Position numbers and translations under genes: made by a program
The notes under the pieces: model-generated
The model's database searches: none
Told to the model about the DNA's origin: nothing
The model's input: only the letters and a program-made list of their open reading frames with translations
In this document: positions 34,178-45,951 of the stretch, piece by piece
How the letters are laid out: each line of letters begins with the position of its first letter
How positions within the stretch are numbered: position 1 is the stretch's first letter
DNA from: Phytoseiulus persimilis
Lineage: Eukaryota > Arthropoda > Arachnida > Mesostigmata > Phytoseiidae
DNA length: 64,000 nucleotides
Direction of reading: 5' to 3'
Assembly (NCBI GenBank): GCA_037576195.1
Contig: CM075102.1
Location: 14,690,745 to 14,754,744 of the forward strand

Positions 34178-35783
34178 AAAGATACTCACGCGCTCTCAAG
34201 GAACTCGGTCTCCACCGATAACGAGTGTTTCCCAGAAAAGTTTCGAGGGAACGGAGAGGTCAGAGTAGCTCCTCATGGTGAAGAAGAGGCTGCTCTGTGC
34301 AGCGTGAGTGTTCGTGTGTAATCGCCAGGCGCTTCTTGGACTCCTTTGCCAAGTATTCCGCGGTGGATGCAGTTGTAGGGAAACGCCATTGGATTTTTGA
34401 CGCAGCTGTCGCAGAGTCTTGGCCACCGTGATGTTACGTTAGTATGCGTTCGAGTCGAAGCAGAACGGTCGAATCATATCCGACCGAACAGCGCCACACA
34501 CCAACTCAGTGGCCCGCACCAAAAGACCAAGTGTGTACGTCGGGTCCGTCCACGTTTCGAGGCGAATACAACGACATTCAATGAGTAATTCTCCGCGACT
34601 CATCACAGGCAATGAACTTCTCTATAAGATCACAGGATCTTCATACATGTCTTGAAAAAAGAACGAAAAAGGATAAGAGATCCTGTGCCCACATGTCCCC
34701 CAATGAGGAGGCTAGACGAGGGACTGAAAGCTGACGAGTTGCCAAGGACAAAAGACTCTGTCAAAGCAAGCACCGCGAACGTAGTCTTCGAGAATACGAC
34801 ATCAGAATCGGTATCTTCGGCAGAACCTCTCGTGGAGTCACGACACGGTGCGCGAAACGGCTGCGTCCATCGGTCTCCCCTCATTGAATTCGATGTGCAA
34901 ACCAAGTGAGCTTGTCGCTGTTCTGGAAACCGCCTCATGACCCTCTTCTCTCAAATCCGGACTCTGAGTTTAGACTATTCACACCAATTTCCGACAACAG
35001 CTGCGCTGTCTCCATGCTCCAAGCTTACGCAGGCTTTGGCTTAGAGGAATTTGAAAATTTCAAACATGTGTAGTCACAGCGCTGACTTCCGCCTCACTGC
35101 GGAAAAATCAGGGTGAGCTGGAAGCAGTCAGCGCTTGTTCTCCAAGCACTGTGTTATTCTAGAAGTTGTTCGGAAGACACTTCAGGATGTTCTTTTGAGA
35201 CGTTCCTCTGTGCGTGCAGTCCTGCGACCGCGCGGAACCAGCGATCAACATCACGAACATTCCCACCGCCTGGGAGTCGCCCTGTGGTCTGTGGGAGTCC
35301 TTGGACATCATTGGAGAACTTCGGAGGACGCGAGCCAAGGAAAACTCCAGTCACGTGTCACTGTTAGGATAGGATACCTGGAGTTTTTAAAAGCCGCTCT
35401 CGTGGAGTTCACGAGCCATCAGCCCGCCTTGGCTTGGAGCCAGTCGCGCTACCTCAAACCCACACTCAGATACAACCCTCTCATAATTTGGGAGTGTTTC
35501 TACGATTCGATTTGGATGACGGCCTTCGTTCAACGCGCTGCGATCAAAACAAACCTACTAGCGCTCACCGTGATGGAGATTCGTCAGGTGAGCTTCGATG
35601 GCACGACCACAACAAGCACACAGGGTGCCACCGTCACACAGACACCACAATCGACTCCTCGATTCAAGCTCGATCGTTTCGTAGTCTAGGCAGAAGAGCT
35701 CAGCACTTCCCCAACCTGATGGGAACGTTCCTTCAACAGTACCCGGTCGCCGACAAGTGTCAGACTTCGAATCCTCCAGCTGA
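34178..35783 (+). CDS. Candidate five-exon gene (3' part), product unknown
   Basis: Exons are 34178-34303 (42 codons, ends AGC/GTGAGT), 34406-34530 (follows TTTTTGACGCAG, ends CCAA/GTGTGT), 34636-34905 (follows ATCACAG, ends CCAA/GTGAGC), 35368-35587 (follows CACTGTTAG, ends CGTCAG/GTGAGC) and 35685-35783 (follows TTTCGTAG, ends TGA). Phases are 0-0, 0-2, 2-2, 2-0 and 0-stop, so every junction fits. The fourth exon is the best: 66 percent of codons end in G or C and it encodes an aromatic-rich stretch including NPLIIWECFYDSIWMTAF. The third is polar and acidic (ADELPRTKDSV, ENTTSESVSSAEPL). The last ends RRQVSDFESSS. The first exon has a weak acceptor. No domain is recognised and the gene start is not identified. 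A minus-strand frame, 36043-35569, competes for exons four and five. Confidence 0.36.
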
Positions 35784-35796
35784 TGATGATGATGAT
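35782..35796 (+). repeat. (GAT)5 trinucleotide repeat
   Basis: Five GAT units that overlap the stop codon of the candidate gene ending at 35783. In the minus-strand frame the same bases read as five histidines. Confidence 0.9.
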
Positions 35797-38700
35797 GTTT
35801 AGAACGCGTGGAGGCGGCCATATTTATTTTGGATGCGCGCGCAGCCAAAGCTAGCTCAGGCTGGTGTGCTTGCGCTGCTGCTGCAAGAGAAGGAAAAAAT
35901 GGCAGCGGCCCATTGCAATACATTTGTGCCGATGAACTTGTGAGCGTGATTTCGGACGGTGGCGTTGTCAGCAATGTGAGTACCACGTTCCCGAGTCTTC
36001 TGTTGTCAGTGCTTGGGAATGCAGGTTTCAAATCGGGCGCCATACGATTGCCTAACGGAGAGAAGGATCTTCTCTAGATGCGATGCAGCATCTCGAGTAT
36101 ATTTATGATTTATTTTCACACTTCACATACGACTCCGCTTACGCCCACGTGCAAAACGACGCGTGAATAGGGAGGAACCACAGATAGAGAGAAATTTATG
36201 GCCTCGAAAACGGAGAAGTGTGAGCAACAACGCTCCGAAAGATGTTCTCAATTTCAACAATGCGCCGCTTTAAAATTTAAAATTTGCTTCAGAGCGCGCC
36301 ACACCGCCTCTGAAACCGCTGGGAGAGGGCAAGTCGCGGTGCAGGTTATCAGAGCAGGTTCGAAGCGAGCCGTTTAAAAGGGGGAAATATGACCAGATTC
36401 GGCAAGGCGTATTCCACCGATGATGAGCAACTGACGTGTATTCGACGTAAAGTAAATATGTCTTTCGAGAGGCGTGACCGCCTCAGAGGTGATCCCTGTT
36501 GCAAGCCCGCGGATATAATGGCAAACTGCTACTCGTTTCACATGAATCTCGAGCTCCATAGGTTGGCACTGAGAAAGCAGGACATGAAATGACCGCGTCA
36601 TGGCAGCGGACACGACATCGGATTGAGATCTCCCTTGAGCCCTTATTGAGTCGAAGATGAGTGGACCCGAGAAACTCGCTCGCAAGTATAAACGCGAGTT
36701 ACTTCGCTGGACTGATATCACGGGACAGGAGCGCAGTTTCGAGATGCGAGTCGTTTCATACCGTTGGATAATCTCTAACGCACCTAAGAAATCTGCGCTC
36801 GTGGTTCCTACGAGCTCCACGCTAAGAAGTCAGACAAGAGTCGCGAGGATTGTTAGCCGTGAGTTCAAGCAATACGGAGGGACGAAATTCCGATAAATTT
36901 CCTCCAAGAAAAAATAGTGGAGTGACTGGGAAAGAACGATACACTGTTTGTCGTTCGAAGCAGAGATTTCCAGCACCAGACGTTAATCGCTATTCTAAAA
37001 CAGTTATTAATTATCGTCTGTGGCGCAACGTGTACGTTCGAAATCCATGAAGCTGGCACATTTCAACAGCAGCGATATCTAGAACCACGTGGGTATTTGA
37101 CGAATTCTCGAATTATGCAGATCATTTCTAGCGAATGTTCGAAGCAAACACGGTACGCGCGAGGAAACCGACGCACAGATGGAGCACGCACAAACAATGC
37201 CTTATTCACGGCAGCAATTTCGATTATCGGGAACACAACTGATCGTATCACACGGAATGGCTCTTCGGCGCGGCTATTATTGCTGATGATCATGGCGCCC
37301 GAAGCTGACACTGGATGTAGATGTTGAGAAAATTTTCAGCGTTGAAACTCCATGAATTTCTGAATGAAATGATCCCGATTGAAGAGAGATCTTCAGGTTA
37401 CCCTGCGATCGCCTCTGAGAAACATGATCCGTTTCATTCTTCGAATCTACAGGCATTCCCGAGAGGAAGCAAATTATATCGTCTTCATGGAATTCTGTCA
37501 TCCAAGTCGATTATCCGGAGGGCCTGTACTATTTGGCAATCGCTGGCTCGAACAGCTGAAACAACTCCACGATCGGATGTTTGGTTAGCGCGGTCTGCCA
37601 GCTAAGTATCCGCTTATCAAACCCCACCGTTGTGGGTTAATTGATGAGAGTTTTTCACCTATCGCTTGCTTCTTCGTTTCGGAAACCTCGTTTCCCGCAC
37701 AGGGACTCCGCTTCATTGACGTGAGCATCAACGACTCGGGAAAATTCGTTGAAACCACGGTCGAGTCTAGCTTGGGAAACGCCCCTGCGCTTGCCGGAAA
37801 CCTGTAGAACTATACCACGAGTAGTATGCTCTCCGACTTTTGCGCTCCTGCTCCAGCTTTTCTATGGGTGAGCGTTGGCTGACTGAAGGACTGACTGGCT
37901 GGTTGAATTCTATCTTGGGTTGCTGTCGCGTCCGGAGGGGTTGGAAGTCGTCGCTTCGTCGTGAACTGTTCGGCAGCCTGAAATGATCTGGAATTCGACC
38001 TTGATTGGATTCTGTCCGTTGGCCCATTTCTTCCGCCGTTCAATGACAGGATCGGGTTCTGCATGCGCTCGGGAAATGTGGAAGCATATCCAAACCAACT
38101 CGTTCGAGTTGAGAGAACATGGACGTCATCATTTTGACATTCCATCGGAGTTGAAGGGAATCTTGTTGGAGGAGTCCCTGCACGAGTCATCATGGATTGC
38201 CGCGAGAAAACGATGGAGAAAGGAACAGAATCTGAATCAGAGCGTTTCGGGGGCATTCTGACTTGGCGAACCGATAGATAAATCGGAACAGCCGCGACCG
38301 GCTGATCATGGCTTCGGAGCTAATTCTTGAATAACTGTTGGGCTTGTAGGAACCATGAATAACATACGGGATTTCAGAATCATCTGGATTCGTTGTTTGG
38401 CCAAGTTCTTTTTCTGTTTCTCCCCGGCCGCTACGTCACGACCTGCCCAATAAAATAACTCGGAAAACTATCGTGAGGCTGGGAGAGATCGATCGGAGAA
38501 TCCGCCGAATGTGTAAGTGCCAGCGTTAGAATGACTGTGGGTACAATCGAAACGGCTCATGCCTGAGTCGAGCTCGTAGTGGACTTGATGGTTGCTCTGT
38601 GGCTCACGAAAAACTTGTTGGAGATTTACGGCCGCGAAAGTTTGTTGGCGGTGGCGGCACCAAGCCAACGTCACCCAAACGAAACCGAAAATCGTGCCGC

Positions 38701-41700
38701 GTAGCGGGACAGTTCTCAGTAAACCATTCGAAGTGCTGGCGCTGTCGATAAACTCAGGTTCACGCATTCATTTGACAAGTCACTTTATAAACAATATTTT
38801 CAGCACGACACCCGAAAGGGGGGAGAAGTCCACTTCCTTGTCTGGCGAAATCACACCTGTGGCTACCGCTGTGGCTTTTGGGAGATTTCAATGCTCTGTC
38901 TTGATTTGTTTGTCGGAATTCCGACCAGCTCGGTCTACGGCACCGCATTCCTCTCGAGATCGTGTTAACGGGAATCAGAGCGCTGTCTTTAGCTGTTTTC
39001 TCATGAGGAATATGCGTGTGGAAAACCTGAGCACATCCAGTCGAGTACTCTCGGTTCGAATCAGGTGATATAATTCTGGTTCTCGAAGGAAAATTGAGGA
39101 TCTTATGAATGAATTCGCTTGCCAATCACTCGAACTTTCGAGAACACTGTGCGGCTTGCTCACGATCGACTGAATCACTTCGCATGGCGCTCGAACTCGA
39201 ACTGAGTTGAGCTTCTTCTTCATGGTCATGCATTGTGGGTTTTCACTTGATTTCAATCGCGGGTTTCGGTTCCCGGCCGGGACAACGAAATTTCTTATGT
39301 GGTAAAAAGGGGATTTAATTTGTATTAGGGAATTGTATTCCGCTCACGACTCTCGAAGTCAGCATTTTCATCGACCATGGCAGTTCTTGAATCTAACATG
39401 GGAAGCTCCGGAAAAATTCTGGGCTATAGATGGACGAGACGGCGTGTGAGCAACGAATGCCTGTAAAATTTCTCTGGAACGTTGACAAAATTTCTGATAC
39501 GATTTCTGTAAAATTCTGGCAGAAGTTCAGTTTCTCGATCGGCGATCGCCAGCCGCCGCTCGCTGCCCTCGACCGCTCTCCCGTGCACCTGTTGTTGCGA
39601 TTTCCGGGAATATAACGAGCCTGAATCTCAGAAGGAGGCTTTCCGGCTCCGAGACTTTTCCGAGCGAACACCGAGGATATTTCTCGGGTCTAACTCTCTC
39701 GTTTCACCGGGTGGCGGAGTGGTTGCCAAACTCCGTGTCGGAGGCGACGAAAAACTCCCGCGGGGAGTGGCAGCGTCAATTTTTCGTCAGAATCGGGCGA
39801 GACCAGAGGCTGGAGGAGCACTGGATTCGCTACAATCGATCCCGACATTGTCGATTTGTGATTTTGGAACTACCAGATTACCGGTCAAACATGAGACCAA
39901 TTCAAGGCGAATCCGCCGCGACGGCTGCAGAGAACAGGCCAATTATCAACAAAGAAAATTCGCGCAGCCAAACATCGATTTGAATTTCACAGAAATTGTT
40001 CGTTTCTCCCTTCGGCTGGTTCGCACTGGCTCGGTCTCGCTGTTTTTTTTTCTTTACATAATTGTTATTACTCAAAGTCCAGCTCTGAAACCAGCGACGG
40101 CGGCGGTGGCGACGGCATCGTCGACGACTTCGAATGGCTCGCCGCCCGATCGGCTCCGCTCTGACGTCACGCGATGACCGGAGCCGAATTTCGTGAGAGC
40201 GATTTTCACAAAACATTTTTTAATAAGACCAAACCCGAGACCGATATTCCACCGGCAGCGACTTCAGTCCTCGACGATTCTGAGTCGGCCGATGCTTCTG
40301 GCGGGCTCGTTCATTGCTTCACCGCTGCTGGCTCGTCTGACCCTCGTAATCACTCGCAATGCTTCGCCTCAAAATCACCATCGACGGCTCTCCCTCTTTA
40401 TCTTGAAATTCATCTCATCGCGTGTAGTTGTCTGCGCACAGGCACACACCGAGGCGAGCTTACGGCCGCACGCTCGTGAATTGAGTGTTCCGAGCTTTCA
40501 AAGAGGTGTTTCTCCGTCCGTTCCGAACCGATCAGCTCAGGCGAGAAACGACGCTTGAGATGAGATCCCTTCCAGTTGAATTCTTAAGCTGACTCTGGGT
40601 GCTATCGAAGTTGTGGCCTGATCATTGCGATTCAATGCCGCATGTGAGATAAAGTACTGCGAGTGATTCAATGCTAGTTTACGAAATATTTTGCTGCGGC
40701 AAGAAATTATTCATCTCGTCCTTGTTAGCGGATCACGTGGTTGTCATTGCTCGCGTCGCCGGCGAAGAATCTGTCCTTTTTCAGGGATATAGATCTCAAA
40801 CCCTGTAGAGCACAGTTCAGATACACGAGATCGTCTACGCTCGGGGACGCCTCGGAAGCTCAATCCCGCTCCGGAAAACAGTCACGACTCTGCGAATATC
40901 CGATTGTACTCGGGCAGAAGCCGGAACCGGAGGTCTGAAAAATAACTCGTTATTCGTGCAAGCTCTCCACATTTTCTGCCCGACCACTCGGATAATGGAG
41001 GAAGCAGATATTGAAGGCGATCCGTTGCATCTGGCTTGAGAGAGATTGATAAAGCGCGTTATCTGCTTTCAAACGCGGGAGGGTAAAGACCACTCGAAGT
41101 TCGCTGAAGGTCAGAAGCCCTCGAGATTGGGAGATCAGTGCACGGAAACGATTTGTTCCTGAGATTCATGCCACCATTGCTGACAGCGGATCTGACTTTC
41201 GACGCTATTCCGACTCTTTTTCGGAACCTGGGGAGTTTTGAAAGTCTTCACCGCCGGACCCTTTTTGTTTGTTTATTTTTCAAATCGATTGCTCTAGTGG
41301 TCGATCTGGATGCTGGTGATTGACTGACTGGCTCTAAATGGCTTCTGTTTCGACGAACTGCGATTTTTTTTAATTCTCCCTCTTCTTAATTCTCTATACC
41401 TCGGTCCCCATCGATTTTTTCCGTCAATGCGCTGTCTTTGCGACGGTACGATGCGATGAAACGGAATAAACCACGGTCGTTTCGTTTGCGGTGTGTTTAT
41501 CGGAGAGCGAGGGGAATCAGCATCGATGAAGTGGGACCAATATTCCAGGAAAGTAAGGAAGTGTGGAAGAACGATAGATTTCAGTCCTCGACATTGAAAT
41601 AGCCCGATTCAGGAGTACTGGAGATCGAGCTCCGTGAATCGGACTGTTTTGGTTGCCGTGTGTCTGCCACTTTATTATTTACTTTGGAATGCTCATTCAC

Positions 41701-42263
41701 ACCACCGCCTTTAAGACCGCTGTCATCATAAGTTGACTGAGCGGTCGTCAATTTCACCGCCCAGGGCTCACTTCCTCTATCCGGCGACTTTTTTTTGTCG
41801 ACCTCTCCGCTTGTGTACCGGGGAGTTCAACACCCCCCCGATCTCAACACTCAATTTAAAGAACATTTCAGGGATTTGTACACTCGACGAGTGGGTGCCT
41901 GCGCTCGTCGAGGGGGTGCACGAGTGATGGTTTTTAGAGAAACGACAGAGAAAGCGAAAAAAAAAGCGGTCGAGTGGGAGAAATAAATCGGTGGCGGCCG
42001 CAGCAATAGGCGAACAAGTGACGACAAGCTGTTTGAGGGGTGGGAAGTGTGAAGTGTTTTTAAACATGATCCTCTCTCGAAGCGAAAGCTTGTCATTCGG
42101 AAAATTGGACGTTTCCGAGGTAGAATACTTTTTCAATGAGACTTCGTATGAATTTCAAAACTATGTGAGTCCGCAGTACCGTAGAGCGTCGCCTCCATTT
42201 CGAAAGATGTGTTTCGGATTCCAACGTGAAATGAAGACATGCGGTCGCTCTGTAGATGGGCGT
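35784..42263. other. No confident gene
   Basis: This long stretch has frames up to about 160 codons without good support. A plus-strand frame at 35808-36077 contains two donor-like GTGAG sites (about 35940 and 35975). Around 41795-42160 both strands are open; the plus frame from an ATG at 42067 ends at TAT/GTGAGT near 42163 and is a weak exon possibility. AATAAA-type hexamers occur near 38448 and 41980 with nothing coding next to them. Confidence 0.45.
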
Positions 42264-42445
42264 TCATAGCGATGCTGTGAATTTGACGGCGACGAGGAGG
42301 AACTGTTTGATGATGACGCTTCTGCGGCTGATGATCCGATGAAAGCCGAAACGAGACGGAGACCTCCTTTTCTTCTTCTTTTTCTTTTCTTCCTCTTCAT
42401 CTTCAGTGTCAGTCGACGCCTCGTCGAAACATTCTGACGGAGGGC
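42264..42445 (-). CDS. Candidate terminal exon, acidic then lysine-rich
   Basis: On the minus strand a good acceptor (TTGATTTGTCTTCAG) precedes 42445. After two carried bases the frame runs 59 codons to a TGA at 42264. The peptide starts SECFDEASTDTEDEEEE, switches abruptly to a six-lysine run with RR and SPSR, and continues as a basic-hydrophobic segment (FHRIISRRSVIIKQFLLVAV). Twenty of the last 25 codons end in G or C, outside the purine-rich repeat, which argues for real coding. Clustered lysines and arginines would suit a nuclear localisation signal. A second frame across the same bases is serine-rich and also open, so the frame is not certain. Confidence 0.36.
42363..42398 (+). repeat. 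36-base polypyrimidine tract
   Basis: An uninterrupted run of C and T on the plus strand (purine on the minus strand). It accounts for the glutamate and lysine runs in the minus-strand candidate exon. Confidence 0.9.
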
Positions 42446-44546
42446 CTGAAGACAAATCAATTCGGAGCAAGAACGAGTCAGTTAGACAAATCATTCCTGT
42501 GATTTGAGGTTTCCGCACCCAGAGCTTTAATTGACGCCGTGATGTAATTGAAGCTTTTCAAGATCCCTTCCTGCTCGGCTTCTAATGATGATTATGGTCA
42601 CTTTTCAACTGCAACTTTCCGATTGCCCGTCCCGTTACAGAGTGACGAGTCAACGAGTAAGCCCGGCACTCAGCCAACGCTCCTCTGGATTTGAGGACGA
42701 GAGGAAGAACGGATTTTCAGTGCAGAAACCTTTTGTTGACTATGAGAACTCCGCGGCCCCAAGCTGGCGATCTTCTGAAACTTTCTCCGAGTTCGCTCCG
42801 CGAGACTTCTGGACTTTGGGAGGTTTGGAACTGGAAACATTGATCAGGGGAATGAGATGAACTAAGAGTACTGGAACTCAGGCTGGTAGAGCCGAAATCA
42901 TTCCTTCGATCGATTGAAATTCGTCGCAAAAGTCGTCCGCGCTCGTTATCGTCAGGGCGGTCAGGGCGAATTTGAATCTTTGACCTTGGTTTTTCCGAAG
43001 AGTTCAATCGATTCCGCTCTTGGTTTCATCTGCTGGATGCGAACGCTTCATCCGGCTGACGGGTCTTTTCACAAATACCATCATGATCCCGGGGGCTGCT
43101 ACCTCTGTGGCTAAACTTAATGAAAGCGACCATCAAACACACACGCACATTTACACGAGAAAAAAACGTACGTTCAAAAATATAAACGCAGAATACCTGG
43201 AAGCCGCGTGGAACGGCGGTGCGTCGTCAGGGAGGCTCGGCCGTCGTTGCCGCGGCGGCCGGTGTTGTCGTAATCATTAGCGAGCAACGATTTTCTCTCT
43301 ATAATTAAAACACGATTCCCTGGAGAAAAGAGTTGAACAAAATTTGAAGTAGAATCGAGGAAAGACTCGAAGAGTCGGGACGGAGGAAGTGCACCGAAGA
43401 GGAATTAAAGAGAATTCGGTGGAGGTGAGAGATCGCCTCAAAGCGACATTGGATATCCAGCGCCCATTCTCCATGAATCTGATTTCAAATCGCTCTTCGC
43501 TCCGTTTCGAAACTCCTCTGATGAGGACTATTCGAACGAGCTTCTCGCGATCGGATCGGCGGAATGGCGACCCCATGCCTGCACTTTGGGAAAATAATAT
43601 CCACGGGAGAAACTCTTCGCCTTCAACTTTGTTGATTCGATTCCCAGTATGCCTTCGTGAGTCGTCTCGCTCTGAAACTCTTTTCGTCCCGACACAAGCG
43701 TGAGCCGAAACCGATTACAAAATGTAAATTCATTGAATGAAATGTAAAACAATGATGGATGGACGAACGGACGATGCTGTGGGCGAATAACAAAACGGAC
43801 AGAGCGAAGAATCATACGTCGGTGCGGTGCAATGCTGATGTTCTTTCAGATACGCTGAAAGACCCGCTGAAACCAGTCCTCGCTTGTTCCATTATGAGAC
43901 CACCTCGACACAAGCCTCAGCATCCTAACCAGGCCCAGAGATTCTATGCACTAACCGATTTCAGCTACTCAAATTAACATACAAGGTCCGTTTAGGAATA
44001 TGTGTGACACCCATAAAAGAGACACATCTTGGCCGTCATACTTGTTTCACAAAGCTTGCATGTTTATGGGAGTCGCTCAAACCGGCTAGTGCATGAAGTC
44101 CCTGAGACTGATCATAACTTTCTGCGGTGTCTCCGAGTCATTTTTCTATACGCCGTTTTGAATCACCTTCGTCGATCTTGGAACGGTTGAAAGCGAAGAG
44201 GAGGGCATCCTCGTCGGTATACTGGAAGATTTTGCAGTGTGCAGTAGAGCTGTATGAGTTGGCGCCGGCAGTGAGTTGCTTGCATAAGGGCGAATGTATT
44301 GCCGAGTATTATTCGGCCCGTCGGCGTTGCTTGTTAGCAAAAGACTCGGTGTAATACAGCGAGATTCTCTTCGCTCGGGAGGCATCTGGTCTCTCGCTGC
44401 ACGGACTACTTCTTCTCTTTCTCGGATCCTCTCTAGGAACTGCTCTCAGTTTTCTCTATCGGTTCTTCACCCGGCGAGCAAACCGTCATGCAGCGAGCGG
44501 TTTCTTCTTCTTCTACTAAGTAGGCTCGCTCGGTCTCAGTAGAAGC
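42446..44546. other. No confident gene
   Basis: A plus-strand frame at 43389-43703 (104 codons from GTG) includes a donor-like GGAG/GTGAGA near 43423 but has no good acceptor. The rest shows nothing distinctive until the pyrimidine-rich stretch from 44405. Confidence 0.45.
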
Positions 44547-44850
44547 TCAGCTTGGTTGTCCTCTCCTGGTCAGCGAGCAGCGAGGGAAAGAAATAAGTAA
44601 TTTGAGTTTTTGCTGCAGGAGTCCCACAACTCCCTTGTGTTGTGTTCGAGCCAGGGGCGGGGTGGATTGGAGAGGGGGAGAACCGTGAGTCATAGTCATG
44701 GTAGTAGAGACGGCGTAGAAGAAGTAGTAGACCGGGCCGTGGTGGACGATGGTCAGCCAGCGGTCGGTCAGGCTGCGGGGGCGATGTGGGAGTGCTGTAG
44801 GAGATGTAGCGGCGGCGGTTGCGGGAGGGGTGAAGGCGATGCCTCGTGGG
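44405..44850. other. Strand-asymmetric block: pyrimidine-rich then purine-rich
   Basis: Plus-strand 44405-44525 is rich in TTC and CTC (for example CTTCTTCTCTTTCTC and TTCTTCTTCTTCTACT). From about 44640 to 44850 the plus strand is rich in G and A (GGGGCGGGGTGGATTGGAGAG, GCGGGGGCGATGTGGGAG). The second half coincides with the codon-biased minus-strand frame. Confidence 0.7.
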
Positions 44851-44996
44851 GTTTCCTCCTCAGGTAGAACAAAACAAATTGCTTTTAGCTTCGCCCACAC
44901 TTTTTCAGATTCGGTCATAAACAACCCTCGCTCGCCGATCGAACTTTCTGGCAAGATTGTCGCTACACTCAGAACTGTCCCGAGAATATGAAACAT
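44547..44996 (-). CDS. Candidate ORF with strong third-position bias
   Basis: The minus-strand ATG at 44996 opens 149 codons. The N-terminus is hydrophobic (MFHILGTVLSVATILPE) and could be a signal peptide, though the context lacks a purine at -3. Between about 44860 and 44700 nearly every codon ends in C or G (a stretch around LTDRWLTIVHHGPVYYFFYA has about 20 of 21). The bias is much weaker on either side. This suggests a coding exon of roughly 150-200 bases inside the frame, possibly beginning at an acceptor reading TTTTGTTCTACCTGAG near 44870. The middle is alanine/proline/threonine-rich and then aromatic. No family is recognised. The bias also follows from the G-rich plus strand here, so it is not proof. 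Confidence 0.33.
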   Translation of the reverse strand: MFHILGTVLSVATILPESSIGERGLFMTESEKVWAKLKAICFVLPEEETPRGIAFTPPATAAATSPTALPHRPRSLTDRWLTIVHHGPVYYFFYAVSTTMTMTHGSPPLQSTPPLARTQHKGVVGLLQQKLKLLISFPRCSLTRRGQPS

Positions 44997-45771
44997 CTAG
45001 CAAGAGTGTTGCGAGCTCTTGCAAGAGTCTCGAAAATGATCAGATAACAGACGTTCGAGGAGATGTCGTCTTGCAAGATCTGTGTGCTCAAAGTGACTCG
45101 GAGCAAGAACTGATGACAAAGGGTAGAAGTGTAGACTTTTCAGGGATCTGAGCTTTTCTCGTTCCACTCCGTCCTCTCGGTTCCTCTTTCTTCCTCCTCC
45201 TCCACTCGCTCGGTTTTGGCCCCCTTTGAAGCAAGTTCACCTAAGGGGAAGGAATTTATTCATGCTGAGTCACTCGCTGACCGAATCTGCACTGACCAGC
45301 GGTCAGTCCGAGTGGAGGATTCTTGCAAGTTTGCACATTCTGCCTCGCCGGCCTCAATTTGAATTCAAATTTAATTTACTTCTCGCACACCATGCGAGTA
45401 GCTATAGTGAGACTGCTGCTGTTCATTACCTGTGGTTCAGCCGGGCTCTTCATCGCCCAGTGACGCGAAGTGAATACAGCGAGAGATCGCAGATATTCGA
45501 AAACTATTCCGTGTGCTGTACTCTACTCTGAACCACGGCTACAATGAAGTTTGTCGATGTTACGGTCCGCAAAAGACCCCGGGAACGGACTTCAATGATG
45601 CGAAAGAAAGCGGATTTCTCCAGAGCAGTGAAAGTATCGAGTTGGGACACTGTACACGGAACCTTGAAAACGGAAAAATGATGGCAAGGCCTCCGTTGTG
45701 ATGCCGAGCGTCTCCCATTTTCGCGTTGAAGCGGTGAGAAAGATTGAGCCTGGAGGAAGAGAAGTACATAG
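44997..45771. other. No gene seen
   Basis: A pyrimidine-rich patch lies at about 45150-45225. Frames are short and unsupported. Confidence 0.5.
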
Positions 45772-45951
45772 ATGATGACTACGACGCGATCGCCGACAGA
45801 GCAAACACGACAAAGGTCGTCCCTTTTGAATTTTCCCGCCGGCGCTGATAAAAAGAGAAAAAACAAAAGTTCGACTGAGACAAGAGCACAACTCGACGGT
45901 TTGGGGCGTTTATTTGCATATTTTATGGATTTCGAGATTACAGTCAACCAG
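45772..45951 (+). CDS. Candidate first exon, product unknown
   Basis: Tandem ATGs at 45772 open 60 codons to CAACCAG/GTAGCC at 45952. The peptide starts MMTTTRSPTEQTRQRSS and passes through a lysine-rich segment (DKKRKNKSS). It ends with a mixed helix-like segment (LDGLGRLFAYFMDFEITVNQ). Third-position bias is weak and the donor is not strong beyond the CAG/GTA core. The frame stays open to 46089. A 147-codon minus-strand frame overlaps it. No family is recognised. Confidence 0.22.

Noticed and set aside
35569..36043. Minus-strand ATG frame of 158 codons ending at a donor (ACG/GTGAGC), with a five-histidine run and clustered cysteines
   Set aside because: It is antisense to the better supported plus-strand exons at 35368-35783, has lower third-position bias, and the cysteine spacing does not fit a standard zinc finger. 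It remains the main rival reading.
39712..39724. tRNA-like box A (TGGCGGAGTGGTT)
   Set aside because: No box B follows at tRNA spacing and no acceptor stem can be formed.
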